DNA from: Methanoregulaceae archaeon UBA288
GTDB taxonomy: Archaea; Halobacteriota; Methanomicrobia; Methanomicrobiales; Methanospirillaceae
Assembly: GCA_002495225.1 (NCBI GenBank)
Contig: DAEF01000149.1
Location: 1-10,093 of the forward strand
Reading direction: 5' to 3'
DNA length: 10,093 nucleotides
The translations under genes and the position numbers were made by a program. Positions 1-7,345 of the stretch are shown here, in pieces. The notes below the pieces were generated by a model. The model was not told the origin of the DNA, ran no database searches, and was given only the letters and a program-made list of their open reading frames with translations. Every line of letters starts with the position of its first letter. Position 1 is the first letter of the stretch.

Positions 1-841
<841 letters not shown>

Positions 842-944
842 CGTTATTCTACATTATAAATCATGATTATTGTAATTAATTGTTATCGTTTGTCACGGGG
901 GAGCGTTTATCTGAGTACATGGAGATACGGGATGCGTCCCTTTC
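842..944. promoter_or_regulatory. AT-rich divergent promoter region between acs and atpC
   Basis: This 103-bp gap is the only strongly AT-rich stretch in the left half of the window. The acs-proximal side (about 846-890) is mostly A and T, with TTTATAAT on the minus strand and an AATTAATTA block near 874-882 that is better placed, about 30-40 bases before the acs start, to serve as its TATA element. On the plus strand TTTATCTG at 906-913 lies about 35 bases before the atpC ATG and could be its TATA box. I cannot fix transcription starts from sequence alone, and no clear Shine-Dalgarno precedes either gene. Confidence 0.5.
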
Positions 945-2063
945 ATGGTCGAGACCCTCGTAACCCCGGGCTCCTACCAGTACGTCTGTACCCGTCTCCA
1001 GGTCAGGAAGACCCGCCTCTACCCTCCCGAGAACTACGCCCGCCTGCTCCAGATGAGCCTGCCCCAGATGGTCCGGGCCATCGGCGAGGACGAGCGGTAC
1101 CGCCGCGAGGTCTACAACCGTTACCCCACGTCCACGGACCTCGACCAGTTCGAACGGGCCCTGACCGCGAACCTGGCCCGCGAGTACCGGGAGGTGCTCG
1201 AAATGACGCCGGGGAGCTTGCGCACCCTGACGGCCGATTACCTCCACCGTTGGGATATCGTGAACGTGATGGCAATCCTCCGGGGAAAACGACACGGCCT
1301 CTCCCGGAGGCAGATCCTCGAGGGGATGATCCCGGCGGGCGATCTCGGAAGGGAGCGGCTCGAGGCGCTCATCGCCGCCCCGGACCTCGACAGCGTGGTG
1401 GAGGGACTGAAAGACTGGCCCCTCTACCCCGAGGCCCGGACCTGCGCGTGCCGCGTCCTCCCCCCGGGGGAGTTCGCCCGGGTCGAGGACCGGCTCTACC
1501 GCAAGTACTACCTGGCCATGCTCACCGTCTCGAAAAGCGGCGTCCGCGGCGGCGAGGCCTTCGCGTGCTACCTCCGCTTCGAGATCGACATCCTGAACAT
1601 GCGGAACCTCTTCCGGCTCCGGGCAGGGAGCCGCCTTTCCGACGTCGCGGGCTCGATGGTGCCCGGCGGCAACATCCCGGTCGAGGAGTTCGCCCGGATC
1701 GCCGGGATCGAGGACCGGGCGGCCTTCGTGGACGAGTTCGAGACGACGAACATCCTGCCCGTCGCGACCCGCGCCATGCAGGCCCTGCGCCGCGACGCGT
1801 CTATCGGCCCCGAGCAGGTGGCCGACCTGCTCTGGTCGCGCTGGGAGGAACGGCGCACGACCGTGCACGTGGTCGAGGTCGCGGTCACCCGGGTCAGGCT
1901 CGAGGAGCTGGACCGGCTCGCGACCCGGCACCCGTTCACGGTCCTCCCCGTCGTCGCGTACCTGGAGCACAAGCGGATCGAGATCGGGAACCTGAGGGCC
2001 TGCGTGCGCGGGCGTCAGTTCGGGGTCCCGAACGAGCGGATTAGGCGATACCTGGTGGCCTGA
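945..2063 (+). CDS. atpC: A-type (V-type) ATP synthase subunit C
   Basis: Subunit C (372 residues, AC39/AhaC family) is the funnel that couples the central stalk of the A1 sector to the membrane rotor ring of the archaeal ATP synthase. The N-terminus TPGSYQYVCTRLQVRK at residues 7-22 matches the family's opening, where the normal pattern is a Tyr-containing segment followed by R-R/K and 'LYP/LLP..EY..LL'. The C-terminus, with LEHKRIEIGNLRACVRGRQ and the following ERIRRYLV, is the classic family ending in which E..N.R....G lines the last helices. The ATG at 945 is the first in-frame start after the AT-rich gap. The stop overlaps the next start as TGATG (2061-2065), so atpD is translationally coupled. 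The rest of the ATPase operon is not adjacent: upstream is divergent acs, downstream is convergent thiD. This may be a relocated pair or part of a second, split ATPase. Confidence 0.93.
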   Translation: MVETLVTPGSYQYVCTRLQVRKTRLYPPENYARLLQMSLPQMVRAIGEDERYRREVYNRYPTSTDLDQFERALTANLAREYREVLEMTPGSLRTLTADYLHRWDIVNVMAILRGKRHGLSRRQILEGMIPAGDLGRERLEALIAAPDLDSVVEGLKDWPLYPEARTCACRVLPPGEFARVEDRLYRKYYLAMLTVSKSGVRGGEAFACYLRFEIDILNMRNLFRLRAGSRLSDVAGSMVPGGNIPVEEFARIAGIEDRAAFVDEFETTNILPVATRAMQALRRDASIGPEQVADLLWSRWEERRTTVHVVEVAVTRVRLEELDRLATRHPFTVLPVVAYLEHKRIEIGNLRACVRGRQFGVPNERIRRYLVA

Positions 2064-2771
2064 TGGTCTCGGCCAAACGTGTCTCTCCGACACGGGGCGA
2101 GCTGCTAGCGGTGAAGCGGCGGATCATCCTCTCGGAGAAGGCCTACGCGGTCCTGAAGCGGAAGCTCGACGGGCTCATGTTCGAACTGATGGGGGGGGCT
2201 CGAGGCCGCGCGGAACGCCGAGGACGCCCTCTACCAGGACTACGTCCTGGCCGCGCAGGATCTTTCGGTCGCCACGATGATGGTCGGAGAGCTCGGCATC
2301 GCCATCGCGGCCGAGTCGATCGAGGCCGCCCCGGTCCTCGTCCGAACCGAGCGGAACGTCTTCGGCGTGCTGCTCCCGGTCTTTCGCGTGGAGCGGGTGG
2401 CCCGGAGCATGGACGAGCGGGGCTACAGCCTGCTCGGGACCACGCCCGTGATCGACGACGTGGTCACGGCCCACGAGGACCTCGTGCGATCGACCGTCGC
2501 GGCTGCCGAGGCAGAGGCCACCATCCGGCTGCTCGTCGCAGAGATCATCCGGACCCGGCGGCGCGTGAGGGCCCTCGAGCACCGCGTGCTTCCCGACCTC
2601 CGCGGGGCCCGGGACGCGATCGAGCTCCGGCGGGAGGAGCTCGACATCGAGGAGCACGCCCGCCTCTTTCTGAGCAAGAAGATCAGGGCGCGCCGGGCAG
2701 AGGAAAAAACCCGCACGGAGGCGCCCGGCGGGCCTGCGGGTTCGCCATCCGGCGGCCGTCGGGGGCCCTGA
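2063..2771 (+). CDS. atpD: A-type (V-type) ATP synthase subunit D, with +1 frameshift at the G8 run 2191-2198
   Basis: Subunit D forms the coiled-coil central rotor shaft of A1. The frame starting at the ATG at 2063 gives SPTRGELLAVKRRI and LKRKLDGLMFELM, the expected N-terminal helix. It then leaves homology at a run of eight G. From about 2199 the homologous frame is one base later (LEAARNAEDALYQDYVL...), continuing through DERGYSLLGTTPVIDD, the RTRRRVRALEHRVLPDLR motif and the C-terminal helix to TGA at 2769-2771. With seven G the two halves join as FELMGGLEAARN, which fits the family. The repaired product is about 235 residues, somewhat longer than the usual 200-215, because the last 25-30 residues (Gly/Pro/Arg-rich, after KKIRARRAEEK) are encoded where the gene overlaps thiD. 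Homopolymer sequencing error is the simplest explanation; a true frameshift would make a truncated, non-functional shaft. Confidence 0.88.
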
Positions 2772-3501
2772 CGGCGTCCGCGATCGCGGCCGTGACCACG
2801 ACCTTGCCGTCTTGGACGGCCGTGCGGAGGTCCGCGCCCTGCGCGAGCCGGGCCGCGATCGCGGCCGAGAGGCAGCAGCCCGAGCCGTGGACGTCCCAGG
2901 GGAAGCGCGGGCCTACGAACGGGAATGCCCCGTCGTCGTCGACGAGCAGGTCGATCGCCTCGGCCCCCTCGCCGTGTCCGCCCTTGACCAGCACGGCGCG
3001 GGCGCCGAGATCCCGCAGGATGTCCGCCGCCTCCCGCATCTCGTCGATCGTCCGGACCGGCCGGCCGACCAGGGCCGCGGCCTCGCCCAGGTTCGGGGTC
3101 AGCAGGGCCGCGCGGGGCAAAAGCCGTTCGACCAGGACGGCGACCGCGGCAGGGTCGAGGAGCCGCCCCCCGCTCGTCGCGGCCATCACCGGGTCGACCA
3201 CGAGCGGGAGGTCGTCGGGGAGGGCGTCCGCGACGGCGGTGCAGACGGGAGCCGTCGCGAGCATCCCCGTCTTCGCCGCGCCGACCGGAAAGGCCTCGAG
3301 CAGGGCCTCGATCTGGGCCGCAACCATGACCGGGTCCACGGGGGCAGCGGCCCTGACGGCGGACGGCGTCTGCGCGGTCAGGGCCGTGATCGCCGAGAGC
3401 CCCCAGGCGTCGAGGGCGGCGAAGGTCCGGAGGTCGACCTGGATGCCGGCCCCGCCCGACGGGTCCGAGCCGGCGCAGGTGAGTGCGTACGCGACGGTCA
3501 T
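2683..3501 (-). CDS. thiD: Hydroxymethylpyrimidine/phosphomethylpyrimidine kinase
   Basis: ThiD phosphorylates HMP to HMP-P and then HMP-PP, the pyrimidine half of thiamine, in the cytoplasm. The 272-residue protein has the substrate loop AGSDPSGGAGIQVDL at residues 10-24, KTGML at 77-81, DPVMAATSG at 103-111, TPNLGEAA at 135-142, KGGH at 173-176, and the anion-hole/catalytic-base motif HGSGC at 205-209 with Cys209, so the active site looks intact. It is a stand-alone ThiD; the C-terminal ThiN domain found fused in many archaea is absent. The family core seems to end near NPQ at 254-256. The remaining 16 residues are encoded through a terminator-like hairpin and into the 3' end of atpD, an 89-bp convergent overlap. 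The start at 3501 gives the usual MTVAYALTCAGSD opening; no good Shine-Dalgarno is seen. Confidence 0.94.
   Translation of the reverse strand: MTVAYALTCAGSDPSGGAGIQVDLRTFAALDAWGLSAITALTAQTPSAVRAAAPVDPVMVAAQIEALLEAFPVGAAKTGMLATAPVCTAVADALPDDLPLVVDPVMAATSGGRLLDPAAVAVLVERLLPRAALLTPNLGEAAALVGRPVRTIDEMREAADILRDLGARAVLVKGGHGEGAEAIDLLVDDDGAFPFVGPRFPWDVHGSGCCLSAAIAARLAQGADLRTAVQDGKVVVTAAIADAVRAPDGRRMANPQARRAPPCGFFPLPGAP
2704..2742 (-). terminator. Hairpin with T6 tract inside the thiD/atpD overlap
   Basis: Arms AACCCGCA (2708-2715) and TGCGGGTT (2735-2742) are perfectly complementary, with a smaller GCCC/GGGC stem (2723-2726 and 2730-2733) inside the loop. On the minus strand the stem runs straight into six T (plus-strand A run 2704-2709), the shape of an intrinsic terminator for thiD transcripts. 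It lies upstream of the thiD stop codon at 2685-2683, so termination here would leave mRNA without a stop. Confidence 0.5.
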
Positions 3502-3546
3502 CGGGATCGAGTCGGCGGCGCGCGGGATGAACCTTGGGGAAGAACC

Positions 3547-3577
3547 TTCGCGAAACTTGAAATAATCGATCGCGAAA
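3547..3577 (+). promoter_or_regulatory. Candidate prsW promoter flanked by TCGCGAAA repeats
   Basis: TTGAAATAAT at 3557-3566 is centred about 25 bases before the prsW ATG (3587), the right place for a TATA box of a leaderless or nearly leaderless archaeal transcript. It is bracketed by two direct copies of TCGCGAAA (3548-3555 and 3570-3577), 22 bp apart or about two helical turns; the first copy lies within the palindrome TTCGCGAA (3547-3554). This could be an operator controlling prsW, thiD, or both, since the same AT-rich patch is the only TATA candidate for divergent thiD. The arrangement is seen; the function is inferred. Confidence 0.4.
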
Positions 3578-3586
3578 GAAAGTCCA

Positions 3587-4267
3587 ATGGATCTCTCCCT
3601 GTGGTACCTGCTGGTTCTCGGGTTCGCACCGGCCCTCTTCTGGCTCTGGTATTTCTATATCAAGGACCGGTTCGCTCCCGAGCCGCGGGCCTGGATCCTC
3701 CGCATCTTTTTCCTGGGGATGCTCTCGACCATCCCGATCGCGCTCGTCGAGGGACTGCTCGCAGCGTTCTTCCCCTCGGACTTCGTCCTCGCCGTCATCG
3801 TGGCGCCCGTCGTCGAGGAGATCGGCAAGTTCCTGGTCGTCTACTGGTTCGTCTTCAGGCAACCGGTCTTCGACGAGCCGATCGACGGGATCGTGTACGC
3901 GGTGACCGCAGCGCTCGGGTTCGCCGCGCTCGAGAACTTCGTCTACCTCTTCGCCGCCTACTCCGAGACCCTGACCCTTCCCCTCGAGCTCTCCCTGCTC
4001 CGCGCCGTCCTCTCGGTGCCCGGTCACGCCCTGATGTCGTCCATGTGGGGGTACGCGCTCGGCCAGAGCCTGGTCACGCCGCACGGGCTCGCCACGCGGC
4101 TCGTCTACCACGGGCTGTTGCTCGCCATCTTCCTGCACGCCGCGTTCAACTTCCTGGTCGGGGCCGACGCTGTCGGGGTGACCGTGCTGGTCCTGGTGCT
4201 CGTGCCGGGAATGTGGCTGGTCGCGACGCGGAAGATCGCCGGGTCCATCCGCGACGGCCGTCCGTAG
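3587..4267 (+). CDS. PrsW-family intramembrane metalloprotease/glutamic protease
   Basis: This 226-residue polytopic membrane protein belongs to the PrsW family, distantly related to CPBP/Rce1 proteases. In Bacillus the namesake cuts an anti-sigma factor at the membrane; archaeal substrates are unknown. All conserved family patches are visible in order: the first membrane helix, followed by the EP motif (APEPRAW, residues 30-36); the EExxK motif VVEEIGKF at 75-82; FDEPIDGIVYA at 95-105 followed by LGFAALEN with Glu116-Asn117; PGHALMSSMWGYALG with His147; and the last motif HAAFNFL with His184. About seven hydrophobic segments fit the family. The gene is divergent from thiD with an 85-bp gap and convergent with the hydrolase gene. 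The ATG at 3587 follows a putative TATA box and lacks a good Shine-Dalgarno. The active-site residues look complete. Confidence 0.9.
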   Translation: MDLSLWYLLVLGFAPALFWLWYFYIKDRFAPEPRAWILRIFFLGMLSTIPIALVEGLLAAFFPSDFVLAVIVAPVVEEIGKFLVVYWFVFRQPVFDEPIDGIVYAVTAALGFAALENFVYLFAAYSETLTLPLELSLLRAVLSVPGHALMSSMWGYALGQSLVTPHGLATRLVYHGLLLAIFLHAAFNFLVGADAVGVTVLVLVLVPGMWLVATRKIAGSIRDGRP

Positions 4268-4402
4268 GAGTAGAGAGGCGACCTCGCGGTTTCCGGGCGT
4301 CGAGCCGGGGATGGCGCCTGGTGCCGCGACGGGTCGATCAGTGACGGGTGGACCGGCCGGAGGAGGGGTCCTGCGCGGAGATCCCGGCACCGGGCCGAAC
4401 GT
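4268..4402. other. Short convergent intergenic region
   Basis: This 135-bp gap lies between the prsW stop and the stop of the convergent hydrolase gene. It is GC-rich and has no T-tract and no strong hairpin that I can support as a terminator for either gene. Confidence 0.5.
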
Positions 4403-5224
4403 TCAGTCCGGGAGCGGGTGCTGCGCCCAGAAGTCCGCGAGCGCGCCGGCCATGCCGCGGGGGTTGTCGAGGTGGAGCCCGTGGGCGGCGCCGGGGAGGA
4501 CGTACCCCCGGACGTCCGAAAACCACTTGAGGAGCAGCCGGTGCGTCTCCCCGAACCGGGCCCAGAGGGCGTTGCTCTTGCTGCCCGTGACGGCGAGGAC
4601 CGGGCAGGCGATCCGCTTGGCGTCGGCCTCGCCGAAGCTCCAGTCCAGCCACCCGGGCAGATCGCGCTCGAACGACGTCGCCGCGTCGACGATGGACTGC
4701 TCGAACGCCCCGGGCAGCACGCGGTCGAGCAGGGCGCGTTACCCAGCTCCCATCCTGGCCCGCAACAGGTCGTCGACGACCCGCTCCGGGTCCCCCTCCC
4801 GGAACCGTTCCCGTCCCTGCACGAGCGAGTCCCGGTAGGACGGGCCCGTGGCTCCGACGGCGAGCGCCGGTTCCAGCAGGGCGAGCGTGTGGACGGCGTC
4901 GGGCGCATCGAGCGCGAGCTGGAGGGCGACACAGCCGCCAAGGGACTCTCCCACGACGTGCGCGCGCTCGATGCCGAGGTGGCGAAGGACGGCCCGGCAG
5001 TCGGCGGCCTGTTGGGCGAACCCGATGGGACCGTTGCCATGACTGCTGTTCCCGTAGCCCCGGCGGTGGTACAGGACCGTTTGGTACCGATCGGTCAGCA
5101 CCGGCTCGTTCAGCAGCGGCCGAAACGAGTCCGCGAAGAGCGCCCCGTGGATCAGGATCGCCGGGTCGCCCGGGCCCGAGACGTCGTACGCGAGCGAGAC
5201 GCCGTCCATAACCACTCTGTCCAT
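4403..5224 (-). pseudogene. Alpha/beta-fold hydrolase interrupted by an in-frame TAA at 4741-4739
   Basis: Read from ATG 5224, the protein has the oxyanion HGAL at residues 26-29 and the nucleophile elbow GESLGG at 92-97 (Ser94), and stops at codon 162 (ARMGAG-stop). The same frame resumes at once with RALLDRVLPGAFEQ, which continues family-like to GYVLPGAAHGLHLDNPRGM, with the catalytic His near position 248, ending after ADFWAQHPLPD at about 273 residues. No frameshift is needed, only one sense codon replaced by TAA. Related hydrolases, as I remember them, have G-Y-R-A-L-D-R here, so TAC/TAT to TAA is likely. The 161-residue product would lack the His and the acid. The acid position may also be altered (VTGSKSN, Asn where Asp is usual). 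A GTG at 4720 could start the second half, but has no ribosome site. A G-A-rich ribosome site precedes ATG 5224, and a TTTAAATA box lies upstream. The substrate is unknown. Confidence 0.8.
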
Positions 5225-5260
5225 TCCTCTCCCGCTCCAGCTCGCACTGGTCCCTGATAC

Positions 5261-5268
5261 TATTTAAA
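5261..5268 (-). promoter_or_regulatory. TATA box for the alpha/beta-hydrolase gene
   Basis: TTTAAATA on the minus strand matches the methanogen TATA consensus closely and is the best promoter in the window. It is centred about 40 bases before the ATG at 5224, predicting transcription from about 5239 and a leader near 15 bases that holds the purine-rich GGGAGAGGA ribosome site. Confidence 0.65.
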
Positions 5269-5282
5269 CAACTGCAAAGACG

Positions 5283-5298
5283 GACCGCCCGAGCGGTC
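5283..5298. repeat. Small perfect hairpin GACCGC/GCGGTC
   Basis: Six-base arms (5283-5288 and 5293-5298) with a 4-base loop sit just upstream of the hydrolase TATA box and about 170 bases past the ABC permease stop. On the minus strand it is followed by CGTCTTTGC, so it may help end the four-gene operon transcript before the hydrolase promoter, but the T-tract is weak. Confidence 0.35.
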
Positions 5299-5378
5299 TT
5301 CACGGGGGACGGACACGGGCCGGAGAGCGGAGGGCCCGGGCTGAACTTCGGCCCTGGCGGCGGGCGGCGAACGGGATA

Positions 5379-5406
5379 TCTTCGAGCGATCGTCCCGTCT
5401 CGAAGA
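5379..5406. repeat. Inverted repeat TCTTCGAG/CTCGAAGA
   Basis: Perfect 8-base arms (5379-5386 and 5399-5406) separated by 12 bases in the non-coding stretch after the ABC permease gene. It could be an RNA hairpin in the operon's 3' end or a protein-binding dyad. No T-tract adjoins it. Confidence 0.4.
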
Positions 5407-5408
5407 AC

Positions 5409-5434
5409 GACGGGTGAGCACCGGACGGGTGAGC
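5409..5434. repeat. Direct repeat GACGGGTGAGC x2
   Basis: Two exact 11-base copies (5409-5419 and 5424-5434), 15 bases apart start to start, directly after the inverted repeat. This 203-bp stretch (5269-5471) has no gene that I can support. Confidence 0.45.
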
Positions 5435-5463
5435 TCCGCGTCCAGCCCGGGCGACCGGACCCG

Positions 5464-5468
5464 AAAAA
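5464..5468 (-). terminator. T-tract just after the ABC permease stop
   Basis: On the minus strand the permease stop TAA (5474-5472) is followed within a few bases by ATTTTTC. Short T-tracts without hairpins are typical archaeal RNA polymerase termination signals, and this is the only one after the operon. Five T is marginal. Confidence 0.35.
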
Positions 5469-5471
5469 TGG

Positions 5472-6638
5472 TTATTCGTGCCGGAGGGCCTCGATCGGGT
5501 TGAGATTCGAGGCCTTCCACGCCGGGTAGAGGCCGGAGAGGAGCGCCGTCACGATCCCGAAGCCCATGCCGAGGGCGATTGACGAGAGGCTCGAGGGATG
5601 GAAGAGGTACTGCGTCGTCTGGAGCACGAGCAGCGAGATCAGGTAGCCCGCGCCGAACGAGAGGAGGCCGCCGAGCACCGAGCCGATCAGCCCGAGCATG
5701 AGGGCCTCGTAGATGAACATCTGCCGGATCTCGCTCCGCAGCGTCCCGATCGAGCGGAGGATCCCGATCTCCCTGGTCCGCTCGGTCACGGACATCATCA
5801 TTACGTTCAGGATCGAGATCCCGGCGACCACGAGCGAGATGCCGCCGATGGCCGTCGTGAACGTGGAGATCTGGGCGAAGACGGTCTCGATGCTCGAGAG
5901 GATCTCCGTGGACGAGTAGGAGTCGAGCACGGTCTCGCGCCGGTTGAACCGCTCGTCGATCCCGTCCTGGATCGCCTCGACCCGCTCGAGGTTCCCGACC
6001 TTGATGATCACCTGGTCGTACCCCTCCGGGTCCTCCCGGTCCTCGTACCACCGGATCGGCACGATCAGGGCGAGGTCCGGCTGGATGTCGAACCCGAGCC
6101 CGCGCTCCTTCAGGATCCCGACCACGCGCTCGGTGGACCCGTCCCCGAACCAGACCTGGGAACCGACCTTGAGGTCGAACTGGTCGGCCACCTGCGACCC
6201 CGCGAGGACGCCGCTGTTGCCGCGGAGCAGGATCCCCTGGTCGGCCTCGACCAGGTACTGGAGGTCGTCGGGGTCGAGCGCGTAGATCGAGACCACGCCC
6301 CGTTGACTCCCGACGTCGATCCGGTCGGCCGTCGAGTAGAGCGGGATCACCGGGTCCGGGGCCGCGATACGCCGCAGGTCCTGGACCTGCCGCTCCGTGA
6401 TCTTCTCCTGGGTCATGCCGCCGCCGAACTGCGCCCCCGTGCCCGTGTGCGGGATCACGGTGAGCGAGTCGCCCACGGTCGAGAGCTGCTCCGTGACCGA
6501 GAGGGTCAGGCTGTTGCCCAGGATCCCGAGCGAGGAGATCGCGAGCACGCCGATCACGATCCCCACGACCGCGAGCAGGGACCGGAAGAGGTTCCGCTGG
6601 AGGTTCCGCCGGGCGATGTCGAAGAAGGTCCGGCTCAT
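5472..6638 (-). CDS. MacB/FtsX-type ABC transporter permease
   Basis: This 388-residue protein has the MacB architecture: a cytoplasmic N-terminal helix (MSRTFFDIARRNLQRN), a membrane segment at about 19-40, a large extracytoplasmic MacB-like core domain at about 45-262, and three C-terminal membrane segments at about 263-285, 312-338 and 355-373. Hallmarks are SVTERTREIGILRSIG at 283-298 and the ending GLYPAWKASNLNPIEALR. Such permeases act by mechanotransmission, passing ATP-driven movement to the outside rather than forming a classic channel. The true start is the ATG at 6638, which overlaps the ATPase stop as ATGA and has a strong AGGAGGA six bases upstream; the open frame extends further upstream but only as an antisense-like shadow inside the ATPase gene. 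It is the last gene of a four-gene operon. The substrate is unknown. Confidence 0.94.
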   Translation of the reverse strand: MSRTFFDIARRNLQRNLFRSLLAVVGIVIGVLAISSLGILGNSLTLSVTEQLSTVGDSLTVIPHTGTGAQFGGGMTQEKITERQVQDLRRIAAPDPVIPLYSTADRIDVGSQRGVVSIYALDPDDLQYLVEADQGILLRGNSGVLAGSQVADQFDLKVGSQVWFGDGSTERVVGILKERGLGFDIQPDLALIVPIRWYEDREDPEGYDQVIIKVGNLERVEAIQDGIDERFNRRETVLDSYSSTEILSSIETVFAQISTFTTAIGGISLVVAGISILNVMMMSVTERTREIGILRSIGTLRSEIRQMFIYEALMLGLIGSVLGGLLSFGAGYLISLLVLQTTQYLFHPSSLSSIALGMGFGIVTALLSGLYPAWKASNLNPIEALRHE

Positions 6639-7345
6639 CCCGAGTCCTCCTGGATCCGGCCGTCCACGATCCTGACCTGACGGGACGCGTACTCCGCGAT
6701 CCCGAGGTCGTGCGTGACCATGATGATCGTCTTGCCCTCGCGGTTCATCCGGCTGAGGAGCTCCATGATCCCCTGGCCAGTCCGCTGGTCCAGGTTGCCC
6801 GTCGGCTCGTCGCAGAGGAGGAGGTCCGGGTCGTTCACGAGCGCCCGGGCGATCGCGACCCGCTGCTGCTGCCCGCCCGAGAGTTCGTTCGGCCGGTTCG
6901 TGTACAGCCGCTCGTCGTCGAGCCCTGCCGCCTTCAGCACCTCGTTCGGCCTCAGCCCGCAGGCCGAGCGGTCCTTGCACTTCAGGATCAGTGGGTACTC
7001 GACGTTCTCGAGGACCGAGAGGAGGGGGATCAGGTTGAACTGCTGGAAGATGAACCCGATCGTGTCGCGCCGGAGGTAGGTCAGCTCGTCGTCCGAGAGC
7101 TCGGCCACGTCCCGTCCGCTGATCATGAGCCGGCCCGAGGTCGGGACGTCCAGGCAGCCGATCAGGTTCAGGAGCGTGGTCTTGCCCGAGCCCGAGGGGC
7201 CCATGATCGCGATGAACTCGCCGTTCCGGACCGTGAGCGAGACGCGGTCGAGGGCGACCACGTCGCCGGCCGGCAGCGGGTAGACCTTGGACACCTCCTC
7301 GAACCGGATCAGGTCCGGGCCCTCGCTCGTCGTCACCGTCTCCAT
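6635..7345 (-). CDS. ABC transporter ATP-binding protein, LolD/MacB type
   Basis: This 236-residue nucleotide-binding subunit powers the adjacent MacB-type permease from the cytoplasmic side. All ATPase motifs are intact: Walker A GPSGSGKTT at 49-57, Q-loop FQQFNLIP around Gln101-102, signature LSGGQQQR at 155-162, Walker B LLLCDEPTGNLD at 175-186, and the H-loop His212 in MVTHD. The sequence GxxFQQFNLIPLLSVLENVEYPL and DEPTGNLD is diagnostic of the LolD/MacB/FtsE group. It overlaps the upstream COG1361-like gene by 13 bases and the downstream permease by 4, so translation is coupled. A short insert around residues 122-134 (KCKDRSACGLRP), with two Cys, is slightly unusual for the family. Confidence 0.96.
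   Translation of the reverse strand: METVTTSEGPDLIRFEEVSKVYPLPAGDVVALDRVSLTVRNGEFIAIMGPSGSGKTTLLNLIGCLDVPTSGRLMISGRDVAELSDDELTYLRRDTIGFIFQQFNLIPLLSVLENVEYPLILKCKDRSACGLRPNEVLKAAGLDDERLYTNRPNELSGGQQQRVAIARALVNDPDLLLCDEPTGNLDQRTGQGIMELLSRMNREGKTIIMVTHDLGIAEYASRQVRIVDGRIQEDSG
6645..6651 (-). promoter_or_regulatory. Strong Shine-Dalgarno for the ABC permease
   Basis: AGGAGGA on the minus strand, six bases before the ATG at 6638, lies inside the last codons of the ATPase gene. It decides the permease start against the longer open frame. Confidence 0.8.

Noticed and set aside
2191..2198. Programmed frameshifting in atpD
   Set aside because: No downstream structure or known precedent for this subunit; a long G homopolymer is a common site for indel errors.
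2063..3565. 500-codon plus-strand open frame
   Set aside because: Only its first 40-45 codons are real (atpD before the frameshift). The rest runs out of frame through atpD and antisense to thiD with Arg/Ala/Pro/Gly-rich composition.
2423..4390. 655-codon minus-strand open frame
   Set aside because: The longest frame in the window, but it runs antisense to atpD and prsW and out of frame through thiD, all of which have strong family motifs. It is a product of high G+C.
4739..4741. Recoding of the hydrolase stop, for example as pyrrolysine
   Set aside because: Pyrrolysine in methanogens is read at UAG, not UAA, and no recoding context was seen; a simple nonsense change or base error is more likely.
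6639..6980. Upstream extension of the ABC permease reading frame
   Set aside because: This open frame overlaps the ATPase's signature and Walker B region in another frame and gives Arg/Ala/Gly-rich sequence; the ATG at 6638 has a strong ribosome site and a typical MacB start.
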